Assembly (NCBI RefSeq): GCF_017551775.1
Contig: NZ_JAFZKX010000032.1
Location: 1-37,607 of the forward strand
Origin: Fibrobacter sp.
GTDB taxonomy: Bacteria > Fibrobacterota > Fibrobacteria > Fibrobacterales > Fibrobacteraceae
Length of the DNA stretch: 37,607 nt
Direction of reading: 5' to 3'
The notes below the pieces were generated by a model. That model did no database searches. It saw only the letters and a program-made list of their open reading frames with translations, and was not told the origin of the DNA. Below are positions 6,740-15,495 of this stretch, one piece after another. A program made the position numbers and the translations under genes. The first letter of the stretch is position 1. Every line of letters begins with the position of its first letter.

Positions 6740-7714
6740 TTATTTTATTGCTTCCCTAAATACCCTTGCGACTTCGTCCGGGTTGTCGCTCTTGAGCCAA
6801 CTGAGCGTTTCGGTGCCGCGGTAGCTCCAGGCGAAGATGTTGTCGATGCCGGCCTGGCGACTTTCCTCGACAGCGATGGCGAGGTCGTTCTCGCGGCCCG
6901 CTTCTATCTGGTAGGCCTTCACCCACATTTGCGTCGCCTTCCCGTAGCGTGCGGCGACATCCGTGAGTTTGCGTGCCGTTTCCGCGTATTTTTCTCGGAC
7001 CCATTCCTCGGTGGCGCCGCGTTCCCAGTACGGGTCGGACGCCACTTCGTCTACGCTTGCAAGGCCAGCGACTTTGCCCCAGTCGTCGAGACCTGCGGGG
7101 AACCACGGCGGCAGCATGCACACGCAGTTCCGCTTCCCGCGGGCGTGCACGTCTTCTGTCATTTCTTTCAAGAAGTCGATGAGGCTGTCCTCGCGGAATT
7201 TCTGCACGTCTTCAGTGAGTTCCGCGGGCATCTCGTAGCCGAACCTGGCGCGGAATTTTTCGCGGCACTTTTCGCACCGGCAGCTCCAGTTTTGGAGCCC
7301 GCCCTTCTCGAAATAAAAGTGCGGCTCGTCCCAGAAAATCGTGTCGACCTTCGTCGCGCAGACGGATTCAATCCAGCGGTGCATGTAGGCTCGGAATTCG
7401 GGATGGTTCGGGCAGGCGGCGACTTTCGGCTTGCCGTCGAGCGCCACCTGGCACAAGTCGTGGTTCCTTGCCGATAGTTCGGAATATGCTTCACCGCCAA
7501 AGACGCGGCCCACTCCCCAAGGGTTCACGTAGACTTTCAGGCCCATGTCTGCAGACGCATCCACGATTTCTTTCATGGTGCCGTAATAGTACTGCTGGTC
7601 TTCTTCGCTCCATGTGTGGAGTACTGCGTTGAAGCCAGCCGCCTTGATGTCGGCCATGTCGGCCAAAACGTGCTTGGGCGTGCGCACGCCAAAGTAACTT
7701 ACACCCTTAATCAT
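6740..7714 (-). CDS. Predicted TIM-barrel protein, glycoside-hydrolase-like
   Basis: 324 residues without a signal peptide, so probably cytoplasmic. The order of motifs fits a (beta/alpha)8 barrel: MIKGVSYFGVRT (strand 1), AAGFNAVLHTWSE, MGLKVYVNPWGVGRVFGGEA, DTIFWDEPHFYF, NCVCMLPPWFPAG, DEVASDPYWERG, KATQMWVKAYQIEAG and NIFAWSYRGTETLSWLKS. Acidic residues at the ends of strands (WDEPHF) could be catalytic, as in many glycosidases. A CRCEKC motif (residues about 145-150) might bind metal. I do not recognise the exact family and infer no substrate. There is no Shine-Dalgarno, but a TAAATTTT box lies 4 nt before the ATG. A decayed copy of its 3' end lies at 5811-5888. Confidence 0.55.
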   Translation of the reverse strand: MIKGVSYFGVRTPKHVLADMADIKAAGFNAVLHTWSEEDQQYYYGTMKEIVDASADMGLKVYVNPWGVGRVFGGEAYSELSARNHDLCQVALDGKPKVAACPNHPEFRAYMHRWIESVCATKVDTIFWDEPHFYFEKGGLQNWSCRCEKCREKFRARFGYEMPAELTEDVQKFREDSLIDFLKEMTEDVHARGKRNCVCMLPPWFPAGLDDWGKVAGLASVDEVASDPYWERGATEEWVREKYAETARKLTDVAARYGKATQMWVKAYQIEAGRENDLAIAVEESRQAGIDNIFAWSYRGTETLSWLKSDNPDEVARVFREAIK

Positions 7715-7736
7715 GCGTAAAATTTAATATTTAAGT

Positions 7737-7845
7737 TGTTAGTTCCTAGTTACTAGTTTCTAGAATTTCTGGTATCAAGAAGCTTCTTGTAATCGGAAAT
7801 ACTAGTAACTAAAAACTTAGAACTAGGAACTCAGGACTGGGAACT
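7737..7845. repeat. Large imperfect palindrome (about 110 bp)
   Basis: Outer arms share GTTCCTAG and AGTTACTAGT on the left with their complements ACTAGTAACT and CTAGGAAC on the right. The centre, CAAGAAGCTTCTTG at 7776-7789, is itself a perfect 14-bp palindrome. The element fills the spacer between two reverse-strand genes and could fold into a long hairpin acting as a terminator or as a dispersed REP-like element. There is no U tract. Confidence 0.6.
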
Positions 7846-7858
7846 GTCGCGTAAGCGG

Positions 7859-8281
7859 CTAGTCTTCCGCCCACTGCGGGGTCGGAGTCTTGCGGAGCAC
7901 TTGCTCGAGCGTCTCGCGCCATTCGTCTTCGTCGAGCGGGCGGCGGATCCAGTAGAGGCTGTTGTCGCGGTCGTTCTGGATGGGCATGGAATCGGGAACG
8001 ATTTCTACGATCCACGATTCGGGAATGCTGCTGTGGAGGCGCTTGCTGAACGCGAGGTTCACTTCGGTGGGGCGTTCGGCGTGGTCGAAGATGATGAGGG
8101 ACGGAGTTTCGCCTACGATGAGCGCCGTTTCGAGAATTCCGGTAGCTTCTTCGACGGAATTGCTGGTGTACATCGTGCAGTCTTCCGCCATGTCGTTCTC
8201 GAGCAACCAGCGGAGAGTCCACTGACTCATCCGGTCAAGGCTTCCCGGCGAAGACGGCGAAATGAAGAAAATGTGTCCCAT
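7859..8281 (-). CDS. Hypothetical protein, receiver-like fold
   Basis: 140 residues, no signal peptide. The pattern MGHIFFISPSSPGS, then a helix, LIIFDHAERP, WIVEIVP and LYWIRRPLDEDEWRETLEQV resembles the alternating strands and helices of a response-regulator receiver domain. IFD would stand in for the phosphoacceptor strand, and RRP for the usual K-P pair near the end. The lysine is replaced by Arg and the acidic pair at the N-terminus is absent, so it would be a degenerate, non-phosphorylated receiver. This is inference from the pattern only. It stands alone, with ATG 8281 opening next to a 224-bp spacer in front of thiL. Confidence 0.55.
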   Translation of the reverse strand: MGHIFFISPSSPGSLDRMSQWTLRWLLENDMAEDCTMYTSNSVEEATGILETALIVGETPSLIIFDHAERPTEVNLAFSKRLHSSIPESWIVEIVPDSMPIQNDRDNSLYWIRRPLDEDEWRETLEQVLRKTPTPQWAED

Positions 8282-8505
8282 GGCCTAAAAGATAGGTATT
8301 TATTGGAGAGTGTGAATAGATTTTTTACCTTATTTTCAGAATTTATTTTCAACCCCACAAATATCGCCAACTTATCCACCACTTGTCGCCATGTTGTTTT
8401 TTCGGGGCCTGTTTCTCGGGTGTCTCTGCGAAAGGAATAAACCGCCTTTGTGCTTTTTATCACGGCATGTTTGTGCCTGGGGGAGGACTTATTTAAATTT
8501 ATAGT
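8282..8505. other. Divergent intergenic region before thiL
   Basis: 224 bp with no credible gene. It is AT-rich on its left side and must hold promoters for both flanking genes. A TAAATTTA box at 8494-8501 lies 4 nt before the thiL ATG. A GGGGGAGGA run at 8480-8488 is too far (about 17 nt) from that ATG for a normal Shine-Dalgarno. Confidence 0.5.
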
Positions 8506-9489
8506 ATGTTCCCGGATCTAGGCGAATTCAGTTTTATCGATTCCTTGTTGAAGAAGTCCCTCCCGTTGGGGGCGGAGCCTCCCGTATACAGGGGCTGGCT
8601 TCCCGTGGGCGATGACTGCGCCATGTTCGATGGCTGGCTCGTGACCAAGGACCTCTCTGTCGAAGGGACGCATTTCCGCATGGACTGGTCGACTCCGGAG
8701 CAGGCGGTAGAAAAGCACATAGTGAGCAACGTGTCGGACATCTCCGCGATGGGCGGTGTCGCTAAACTCGCGATTTCGGGCATCTGCATCAACAAGTCGT
8801 GGGACGAACAGACCCGCAAGCGCATCGGCGATGCTGTCGCCGAGGGCTTCGCGAAGCGGGGGATTGCGCTTGTCGGGGGCGATACTGTCGCTGCCGCTTG
8901 CGGAATGCTTTCTACGACCCTGCTGGGCACGCTCGGTGCGCAGTCCCCCCTCATGCGCTCGGGCGCATGTGTCGGCGACGGCGTGTATGTCGCGGGTACG
9001 CTCGGGAAATCTGCCGCAGGGCTCTGGCTTTTGATGAACCACCCGGAGGCGCGGTCCGAATTCCCCGCGCTGGTCGATTACCATCTCGCCCCGTCGATAG
9101 ACGAACGTTGCGGCTCGAAATTGCTCGAAATGGGCGTGCGCGGGGCCTGTATGGACATAAGCGACGGCCTTTCCTCGGAACTGAACCACCTCGCGCTTTC
9201 TTCGGGAGTTGCTATCGAAATTGAGGAACGATACATCCCGGTCGACCCCGAAGTTGAGCGGTTATGTGTGCGCTATGGCCTTGATCCTCTTGATTTTGCG
9301 TTAAATGGCGGCGAAGAATACGAACTGCTTTTCACCGATTCTGTCAAAAATGATATATTTCAAAGAAAAGATGCCCTGCCGGGCGGCGTGTATAGGATCG
9401 GAACCGTAGTCGATGGTTCTTGCGTCCGTATGCGTTGCCGTGACGGGGAGGAAAGGTATGTTAAAGCACAGGCTTGGTCTCATTTATGA
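8506..9489 (+). CDS. thiL: Thiamine-monophosphate kinase
   Basis: Phosphorylates thiamine monophosphate to the coenzyme thiamine diphosphate, the last step of the pathway, in the cytoplasm. At 327 residues it has the normal length and the ThiL/PurM order of motifs: GEFSFID at the N-terminus, VGDDCAMF (metal-binding Asp pair), SVEGTHFRMDW, NVSDISAMGG, LVGGDTV, MDISDGLSSEL and NGGEEYELLF near the C-terminus. The ATG has no Shine-Dalgarno; a TAAATTTA box ends 4 nt before it, suggesting a leaderless or nearly leaderless message. The stop overlaps the ATG of the next gene (ATGA), so the ATPase gene is probably translationally coupled, although the two functions are unrelated. Confidence 0.96.
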   Translation: MFPDLGEFSFIDSLLKKSLPLGAEPPVYRGWLPVGDDCAMFDGWLVTKDLSVEGTHFRMDWSTPEQAVEKHIVSNVSDISAMGGVAKLAISGICINKSWDEQTRKRIGDAVAEGFAKRGIALVGGDTVAAACGMLSTTLLGTLGAQSPLMRSGACVGDGVYVAGTLGKSAAGLWLLMNHPEARSEFPALVDYHLAPSIDERCGSKLLEMGVRGACMDISDGLSSELNHLALSSGVAIEIEERYIPVDPEVERLCVRYGLDPLDFALNGGEEYELLFTDSVKNDIFQRKDALPGGVYRIGTVVDGSCVRMRCRDGEERYVKAQAWSHL

Positions 9490-11420
9490 TAAATAACGTG
9501 AAATTAAACTTGGGCGAGCTACTGCTCCGTCAGCATGTGCTCGATGAAGACCGGTTGGCGCACGCCATCTCGGAACACAAGCGCACGGGCCTCTCGCTTG
9601 CGAAGGTGCTTGTACGCCTGCAGATGGTGTCCGAAGACACCCTCACCAGCATCCTCGGTGTGCAGATGCAGTCCGCCACCAAGATGCGTATCGGTGAAAT
9701 GCTCCTTGCGCAGGGCTACATTACGCAGGACCAGCTCAACAAGGCCCTCGAGACGCAGAAGACTACGGGCAAGCGTCTGGGCCGCACTCTCGTGGAGCTC
9801 GGGTTCATGCCCGAAGAACGTCTGGTCGAAATCCTGTCGCGCCAGTTCGAAGTTCCCTACGTGAAGCTGGAGAACTTCTCGATAGACAACGACGCCTATA
9901 GCTACCTGCCCGAAGAAATGTGCAAGCAGTACAAGGTGGTGCCGCTGTTCATCTCGAAGTCCGATGACGACCGCAGGACGATGCGTGAAGCGCTCACGCT
10001 CGCGATGACCGACCCGACCAACATGCGCGTTATCCAGATAGTGAAGTTCAAGGTCAAGATGGACGTGGACGTCGTGATGGCGTCCGAAGCGGACGTCATG
10101 AAGGCTATCGAGCGCGTGTATGCAGGCCACGGCCCGCAAGAAGAATCTCTTGCCGAACTTATCGGTGAAAGCAGGGACGGCGAAGAACTCGAAACCGTCG
10201 AACGCGGCCAGGGCGGCAACGACGAGCCCGAACTTTCCGACGAAGAAGGCCGTGCGGTGGTGAAAATCGTGACGACGCTTATTCACGAAGCCATTGCCCG
10301 CCACGCTTCCGATATTCACCTGGAGCCGCAGGAAACCTTCCTCAAGCTCCGTTACCGTATCGACGGTGACCTGCAGGTGATGGCCCCGATTCCCGCGCGC
10401 CTCATGCCGCAGATCCTTTCGCGTATCAAGCTTTTGTCCAAGATGGACATCGCCGAAAAGCGTAAACCTTTGGACGGCCGCTTTACGGTGCGTTACAAGG
10501 GCTCCGAAGTTGACCTTCGTGTGAGCTCGTTCCCGATTTCTCTGCGCAAGCGCGGCGTTTGCGAAAAAATCGTTATGCGTATTTTGGACCCGAACTCGGG
10601 TCAGTTCCCGCTGAAGGACATGGGCTTCGACCCGCGCGTGCTCAAGCAGTTTATCGACGCGATTAACGCTCCTAACGGTATTGTGCTGGTGACCGGTCCT
10701 ACCGGTTCCGGTAAGTCTACCACGCTTTATGCTTCTATTCGAGAAATTTTGGATTCCACGATCAACATCTCTACGATGGAAGACCCTGTGGAACTTAATA
10801 TTGACGGTGTGAACCAGGGACAGATCAACAACGCCGCAGGCTTTACCTTCGCGGCGGGCATCCGCGCCTTGCTGCGTCAGGACCCGGACGTCATCATGAT
10901 CGGTGAAATGCGTGACCAGGAAACTTCGTCGATGGCTATCGAAGCCGCTCTGACGGGTCACTTGGTCTTCAGTACGTTGCATACAAACGATGCCGCCGGT
11001 TCGTTCCCGCGTTTGCTGGAAATGGGCCTGGAACCGTTCCTTGTTTCTACCGCCATCAAGGGCATTCTTGCACAGCGCCTTGTGCGCCGCATTTGCAAGT
11101 TCTGCAAGGAGCCCGTGGAAATTTCCGATTCCCTGCGCGAAGAGCTGCACCTTTCTCCGGATATGCAGTTCTACCACGGCAAGGGCTGCGACAAGTGCGA
11201 CGGCTCGGGCTACAAGGGACGTTGCGGTATTTACGAGTTCCTCGTTCCGAACGAATCCGTGCGTAACCTGGTCATCAAGCGTGCTTCCGGCGACGAAATC
11301 AAGCGTTGCGCCATGAAGGAATGCGACATGATTACGCTGCGTATGGACGGCATCAATAAGGCGCTGCAGGGCCTTACCACGCTTGAACAGGCGGTGGGCG
11401 CTTCTGCTCCGGACGATTGA
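9486..11420 (+). CDS. PilB/GspE-type pilus or type II secretion ATPase with tandem MshEN domains
   Basis: Hexameric ATPase that powers pilin or pseudopilin polymerisation at the inner membrane; 644 residues from ATG 9486, which overlaps the thiL stop. Residues 68-120 fit the MshEN cyclic-di-GMP motif exactly: 24 residues starting RIGEM, 5 linker residues, then 24 starting RLGRT. Residues 8-60 are a degenerate copy with the same 24-5-24 spacing (NLGEL, SLAKV). The ATPase core has the Asp box (ARHASDIHLEP), Walker A GPTGSGKST near residue 403, Walker B VIMIGEMRDQET, the His box and a four-Cys zinc site (CKFC...CDKC). No other pilus or secretion genes are in the window, so PilB and GspE cannot be told apart. 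Confidence 0.93.
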   Translation: MINNVKLNLGELLLRQHVLDEDRLAHAISEHKRTGLSLAKVLVRLQMVSEDTLTSILGVQMQSATKMRIGEMLLAQGYITQDQLNKALETQKTTGKRLGRTLVELGFMPEERLVEILSRQFEVPYVKLENFSIDNDAYSYLPEEMCKQYKVVPLFISKSDDDRRTMREALTLAMTDPTNMRVIQIVKFKVKMDVDVVMASEADVMKAIERVYAGHGPQEESLAELIGESRDGEELETVERGQGGNDEPELSDEEGRAVVKIVTTLIHEAIARHASDIHLEPQETFLKLRYRIDGDLQVMAPIPARLMPQILSRIKLLSKMDIAEKRKPLDGRFTVRYKGSEVDLRVSSFPISLRKRGVCEKIVMRILDPNSGQFPLKDMGFDPRVLKQFIDAINAPNGIVLVTGPTGSGKSTTLYASIREILDSTINISTMEDPVELNIDGVNQGQINNAAGFTFAAGIRALLRQDPDVIMIGEMRDQETSSMAIEAALTGHLVFSTLHTNDAAGSFPRLLEMGLEPFLVSTAIKGILAQRLVRRICKFCKEPVEISDSLREELHLSPDMQFYHGKGCDKCDGSGYKGRCGIYEFLVPNESVRNLVIKRASGDEIKRCAMKECDMITLRMDGINKALQGLTTLEQAVGASAPDD

Positions 11421-11477
11421 TGAATTCGCGATAAACGATAATCGAAAAATGATTGGCTATAGACAAAAGAGGATGCG

Positions 11478-12416
11478 ATGCGTTGCTTAGTTACTGGTGG
11501 TGCGGGCTTTTTAGGAAGTCACCTTTGTGAACGGCTTTTGAACGATGGTCACGAGGTGATTTGCCTTGACAACTATTTTACGGGCCGCATGGCGAATGTT
11601 GCCCACCTGCGCGATAACAGGAACTTCGAACTCATCCGCCACGACGTGACGGAACCAATTCTCCTCGAAGTGGATCGCATCTTCAACCTCGCGTGCCCCG
11701 CGAGCCCCATCCATTACCAGTTCAATCCGGTAAAGACCATCAAGACGAGCGTGATGGGCGCCATCAATATGCTCGGCATGGCGAAGCGCGTGAAGGCCCG
11801 CATTTTGCAGGCGTCGACCAGCGAAGTCTACGGCGACCCGGCGGTACACCCGCAGACGGAAGACTACTGGGGAAACGTGAATCCCATCGGTATCCGTAGC
11901 TGCTACGACGAAGGCAAGCGCGTTGCTGAAACCCTGTTCATGGATTACCACAGGCAGAACAACGTGGACATCCGCATCGTGCGCATATTCAATACGTACG
12001 GCCCGCGCATGCTCATGAACGACGGCCGCGTGGTATCGAACTTTATAGTGCAGGCGCTCAAGGGCGACGACATTACGATTTACGGCGACGGCAGCCAGAC
12101 GCGCAGTTTCTGCTATGTGGACGACCTCATTGAAGGTTTTGTGCGCATGATGAACCAGAACAAGATTATCGGACCCGTGAACATCGGGAACCCCGGTGAA
12201 TTCACGATGCTGGAACTTGCGAAGGAAGTGCTCGACCTGACAGGTTCAAAGAGCAAGATCGTGTACAAGCCGCTGCCCGGTGACGATCCGAAGATGCGCC
12301 GCCCGAATATCGACTTGGCCAAGAGCGCTCTCGGCTGGGAACCGACAATCCCGCTGCGCCAAGGTCTTGAAAAGACAATCTGCTACTTCGACGAATTGCT
12401 GAAAAATAACGGCTAG
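11478..12416 (+). CDS. UDP-glucuronate decarboxylase (UDP-xylose synthase)
   Basis: Extended short-chain dehydrogenase that makes UDP-xylose from UDP-glucuronate with a bound NAD, supplying xylose for surface polysaccharide. 312 residues, usual length for bacterial UXS. The NAD motif GGAGFLGS is at residues 7-14. The catalytic pair is Y143 and K147 in YDEGKR, with TSEVYGDP upstream. The UXS-type stretches [37 protein letters not shown] and [15 protein letters not shown] are all present. An AGAGGA ribosome site lies before ATG 11478. It converges with nth, and the two stop codons share the 4-bp CTAG at 12413-12416. Confidence 0.94.
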   Translation: MRCLVTGGAGFLGSHLCERLLNDGHEVICLDNYFTGRMANVAHLRDNRNFELIRHDVTEPILLEVDRIFNLACPASPIHYQFNPVKTIKTSVMGAINMLGMAKRVKARILQASTSEVYGDPAVHPQTEDYWGNVNPIGIRSCYDEGKRVAETLFMDYHRQNNVDIRIVRIFNTYGPRMLMNDGRVVSNFIVQALKGDDITIYGDGSQTRSFCYVDDLIEGFVRMMNQNKIIGPVNIGNPGEFTMLELAKEVLDLTGSKSKIVYKPLPGDDPKMRRPNIDLAKSALGWEPTIPLRQGLEKTICYFDELLKNNG

Positions 12417-13033
12417 CGCCCTACGATGCTGCAAATCGGGCATTCCTCGGGCTTGTGCCCGCGGGCCTTGCAGTACGTGCGACCGAAGTAGATGATTTGC
12501 AGGTGGCGCTTTTCCCATTCGCTTTCGGGGAAGACCTTTTTGAGGTCTTTTTCCGTCTGTTCAACGGAACTGCCGTCGGAGAGTCCCCAGCGCATCGCGA
12601 GCCTGTGGATGTGCGTGTCGACGGGGAAGGCGGGAATTTTGAAGATATGGCTCATCACGACGCTCGCCGTCTTGTGGCCCACGCCGGGGAGCGCTTCAAG
12701 TTCTTCGAACGATTGCGGGACCTCGCCGCCAAACTTTTCGACGAGTTCCTTGGAAAGGTTGTAGATGTTCACGCTCTTGGTGTTGAAGAAACCGCACGGC
12801 TTGATGATTTCGGCGATGCGTTCGACGCCGAGCTTGACCATCTTTTTCGGGGTATCTGCCGCCTTGAACAGAACCTTGGTCACATGGTTTACGCGGATGT
12901 CGGTGCATTGCGCGCTGAGCACTACCGCGACAAGCATCGTGTAGGCGCTGGTGTAGTCCAGCGGTATGGGCGGATTCGGAAAGAGTTCGTCCAGCTTTTC
13001 GCCGATAAACTTGATTTTGTCAGAACGCTTCAT
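12413..13033 (-). CDS. nth: Endonuclease III, DNA glycosylase/AP lyase, with incomplete iron-sulfur motif
   Basis: Removes oxidised pyrimidines and cuts at abasic sites. 206 residues. The helix-hairpin-helix [15 protein letters not shown] holds catalytic Lys121, and VDTHIHR holds catalytic Asp139, so enzyme activity is expected. The C-terminal [4Fe-4S] loop differs from the usual C-x6-C-x2-C-x5-C: Cys188, Cys198 and Cys201 are present with a longer first gap (x9), and the protein stops five residues after the third Cys, exactly where the fourth would be. The cluster may be absent, three-Cys bound, or use another ligand. The stop lies in the CTAG shared with the convergent UXS gene. Confidence 0.94.
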   Translation of the reverse strand: MKRSDKIKFIGEKLDELFPNPPIPLDYTSAYTMLVAVVLSAQCTDIRVNHVTKVLFKAADTPKKMVKLGVERIAEIIKPCGFFNTKSVNIYNLSKELVEKFGGEVPQSFEELEALPGVGHKTASVVMSHIFKIPAFPVDTHIHRLAMRWGLSDGSSVEQTEKDLKKVFPESEWEKRHLQIIYFGRTYCKARGHKPEECPICSIVGR

Positions 13034-13061
13034 GCGGCCTCAGTTGCGTGGGCAATCAGGC

Positions 13062-13850
13062 TTAGTCGCAGTCGCGCGTGAAGTCCTGCTGCATGTTGAA
13101 ACTCGGCATTTCGTCGGTCGGGTGGCCGACTTCGACGGCGGGGACGCCTGCGTATGTCGTGTGCGGAGGCACGTCGCAAAGCACGACAGCGCCCGCACCA
13201 ATCTTGGCGCAGTCACCGATGTGGATGTTGCCGAGCAGCTGGGCGTGTGCACCGAGCATTACGCCGTTGCCGATTTTCGGGTGACGGTCGCCGACTTCAT
13301 TGCCGGTACCACCGAGCGTCACGCCGTGCAAAAAGCTCACGTTGTTCCCGACGATAGCGGTTTCGCCGATGACGATGTTCGTCGCATGGTCAATCAGGAG
13401 CCCGTGTCCGATTTTGGCGGCCGGGTGGATATCCATGCCGAACTTGCGGCTTACGATGTTCTGGAGCATCTTCGCGGGGAAGGGGCGGTTTTCTGTCCAG
13501 AGGGCGTGCGCTACGCGGTAGGCCTGCAGGCCTTGGAATCCCTTGAACAGCAGGAGCGGCTCGAGGTAGCTGGTGCAGGCGGGGTCGCGCAATACGGTCG
13601 CGTTCAGGTCCTTGCAGGCGGAAACGAGCAGTTCGGGGTACTTGACGTAGAGGGCGCTGAACATTTTCTCGAGTTCCGCGCGGTCGATAACTTCACCCGC
13701 GAGCTGACAGGCTAGCGTTACGGAAAGCATGTCGGCAAAGTTCTTGCGGTTCAAAACCTGCTCTTCGAGCATGAGCTTCGAGAGCGGCTCAGATTCAGAA
13801 AGCGTGGTGGCCTCGTCGCGGAGGCGCTTTTCCATTTCATCTACGGTCAT
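13062..13850 (-). CDS. cysE: Serine O-acetyltransferase
   Basis: Acetylates L-serine with acetyl-CoA to O-acetylserine, the first committed step of cysteine synthesis. 262 residues with the N-terminal helical domain and a C-terminal left-handed beta-helix of hexapeptide repeats. Catalytic and binding motifs agree with E. coli CysE: MDIHPAAKIG, LIDHAT (His155), TLGGTG and DRHPKIG (His190), then GAGAVV and PPHTTYAGVPA. It lies 28 nt past the nth start on the same strand. A TATATTTT box is 9 nt before the ATG. The spacer upstream holds a 50-bp direct repeat. Confidence 0.95.
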   Translation of the reverse strand: MTVDEMEKRLRDEATTLSESEPLSKLMLEEQVLNRKNFADMLSVTLACQLAGEVIDRAELEKMFSALYVKYPELLVSACKDLNATVLRDPACTSYLEPLLLFKGFQGLQAYRVAHALWTENRPFPAKMLQNIVSRKFGMDIHPAAKIGHGLLIDHATNIVIGETAIVGNNVSFLHGVTLGGTGNEVGDRHPKIGNGVMLGAHAQLLGNIHIGDCAKIGAGAVVLCDVPPHTTYAGVPAVEVGHPTDEMPSFNMQQDFTRDCD

Positions 13851-13870
13851 ACCGCAACCAAATATAGAAA

Positions 13871-13920
13871 TTTGCTTGGCGCTTTATGTTAAAGCAGGCT
13901 TAAAATGATGCGGGAGGGGC
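13871..13920. repeat. 50-bp perfect direct repeat, copy 1
   Basis: A 50-bp segment beginning ATTTGCTTGGCGC and ending GATGCGGGAGGGG is repeated without mismatch at 14065-14114, 194 bp away. The flanks differ. Copy 1 runs straight into a GC-rich hairpin. Confidence 0.95.
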
Positions 13921-13959
13921 CCAAGCTCGGAGTTGCGAAGGCCGCACGGGCCCCTCCCT
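13913..13959. repeat. GC-rich palindromic element
   Basis: GGGAGGGGCCC (13913-13923) and GGGCCCCTCCC (13949-13959) are perfect 11-bp complementary arms around a 25-nt loop. A GCACCCTCCCC tail follows. The left arm overlaps the end of direct-repeat copy 1. It looks like a mobile palindromic repeat; there is no T tract. Confidence 0.7.
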
Positions 13960-14064
13960 GCACCCTCCCCATCCTTGGCCGACGCCTTCCACTTATAAGA
14001 CCGTTTGTTTCCGGTATGAAATTTTTTTATGTCAGATCTGAAAAAGTATATCTCTGGAAAAGAT

Positions 14065-14114
14065 ATTTGCTTGGCGCTTTATGTTAAAGCAGGCTTAAAA
14101 TGATGCGGGAGGGG
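14065..14114. repeat. 50-bp perfect direct repeat, copy 2
   Basis: Identical to 13871-13920. It ends 3 nt before the stop codon of the maltokinase-like gene. The 144 bp between the copies hold the GC-rich palindrome and no gene. Confidence 0.95.
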
Positions 14115-14117
14115 GAA

Positions 14118-15476
14118 TTAGGAAAGTTCGAGCAGGGCGCGGGCGGGGATGCGGAACCAGTCGGGGCGGAATTCGAGTTCGTAGCAGGCTTCGTAGACTG
14201 CTTTTGCGAGAATGTACGGGGCTGCGGCCTGCCTGATTTCGCTGGCATCCAAGTGCGCGGCATTTGCGTAGCCTTCGAGGAAGGCGCGTTCGCAGGGGGC
14301 GGAATCTTGCCCGCTGACGGCGCTTGCGTATTGGAAACTGCGTAGCATGCCGGCGATATCGACAAGCGGTGAACGCACCGCCCTGCGGTAATCCAGTGCG
14401 CGGGTGGGTTCGCCCTCGAAATCGAGTATCTTGAATGTCGGAGCATTCCTAGCTTGCGAACCGTCACCGTCGGAAACGAGCACCTGTCCCAGGTGATAAT
14501 CCCCGTGAATGCGCTGCGGGGCGAGCGGCGTGTCTGCCGTGCTGAATGAGTTTGCCGCAATTTCGCGGAGGCGCGGGAGGTTCGCTGCGACATTTTGCAG
14601 AGTTTCGCGTATGTTATGTCCGCGCATGCTATGCTCGTTCGCATCTTGCGCCCCGGTGGCATCGCGCCCTCCGGAGGGCTGCTCGCAATTTGCCGCGCTG
14701 TTTATGGCGTTCCGGATAAGAGTCTCCAGCTTGTCGAAAGGGATTTCCGGCGCTTGCGGGCTCGTTCCTGCGAGGCCTTTCAATGCGCGGTGCATTTCCG
14801 CGGTCGCTTCGCCGAGTCTGCGTGCTGCCTTCACGAAAGTTTCCTGTGCTGCCTTCACGAGCGGTTCTTGGGGTTGTGCGCCTTGCGTAAAGAACGCCCA
14901 TGCGTCCTGCATGCCGGATACGCGTTCTTCGAGGATGCCAAGCGCATATTCGTTGCCCGCGGGGTCAATGTACTTGCACGAACCATAAAAATGCGGCATG
15001 GCGCTGAAACGTGTCTTTTCCAGGTGCTCGAGGATTTCGACTTCGGGATGCACGCCCGGTTGCAATCTGCGGTAGAGTTTGAAGAACAGCCGGTCGCTTG
15101 CGAATGCGGAATTGCTCTGTTCCGCATCGAGCGGGCGGATTGCCGAGAGATTTTTCTGAAGGTCGCCTTCCGCGCAACCTTCCGGCGCATTTACAGTGAA
15201 ATCGCGGATGCGTTCGAAAACGATTTCTCCGGCACCGGCGTTAAACCGGGTTCTTGGCGCGGAGAATGCGGCTTCGAGAATGCCGCCGATGCAATTTTCG
15301 TTCTCGATGATTGCGTATAAATCGGGGCTGCGGTTTTCGCCGGTATCAAAAGATACGCGCACAATGGCGATGGCGTTTCCGGCGATGCTTGCGCGGGCCA
15401 CTTCCGTGACGAAATCAATTTTCCCGCCTTTGCCCATGAACCAGCGCTTGTTGGCGATGTCCCGCATGTTGTCCAT
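14118..15476 (-). CDS. Maltokinase-like aminoglycoside-phosphotransferase-fold kinase
   Basis: 452 residues of the Mak/Pep2 type, which phosphorylate maltose to maltose 1-phosphate for the GlgE route to alpha-glucan. The N-terminus has [12 protein letters not shown], like the maltokinase cap. [12 protein letters not shown] is the catalytic loop (His-Gly-Asp-x-His) and KILDFEGEP carries the metal-binding Asp, both typical of maltokinases rather than of antibiotic kinases. No glgE, treS or glgB is in the window, so the pathway is inferred from family only. A low-complexity stretch around residues 260-285 is probably a loop. It starts 19 nt after the stop of the upstream hypothetical gene and is most likely the last gene of a three-gene operon. 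Confidence 0.8.
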   Translation of the reverse strand: MDNMRDIANKRWFMGKGGKIDFVTEVARASIAGNAIAIVRVSFDTGENRSPDLYAIIENENCIGGILEAAFSAPRTRFNAGAGEIVFERIRDFTVNAPEGCAEGDLQKNLSAIRPLDAEQSNSAFASDRLFFKLYRRLQPGVHPEVEILEHLEKTRFSAMPHFYGSCKYIDPAGNEYALGILEERVSGMQDAWAFFTQGAQPQEPLVKAAQETFVKAARRLGEATAEMHRALKGLAGTSPQAPEIPFDKLETLIRNAINSAANCEQPSGGRDATGAQDANEHSMRGHNIRETLQNVAANLPRLREIAANSFSTADTPLAPQRIHGDYHLGQVLVSDGDGSQARNAPTFKILDFEGEPTRALDYRRAVRSPLVDIAGMLRSFQYASAVSGQDSAPCERAFLEGYANAAHLDASEIRQAAAPYILAKAVYEACYELEFRPDWFRIPARALLELS

Positions 15477-15495
15477 GTGCGGAATAATAGCAATA

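Noticed and set aside
8368-8376. TTATCCACC, one mismatch from a DnaA box
   Set aside because: Single site, no cluster, no dnaA/dnaN or parAB nearby; not evidence for an origin.
9519-11177. 552-codon frame antisense to the PilB/GspE ATPase
   Set aside because: Shadow of a clearly identified gene, His/Arg-rich with no motifs.
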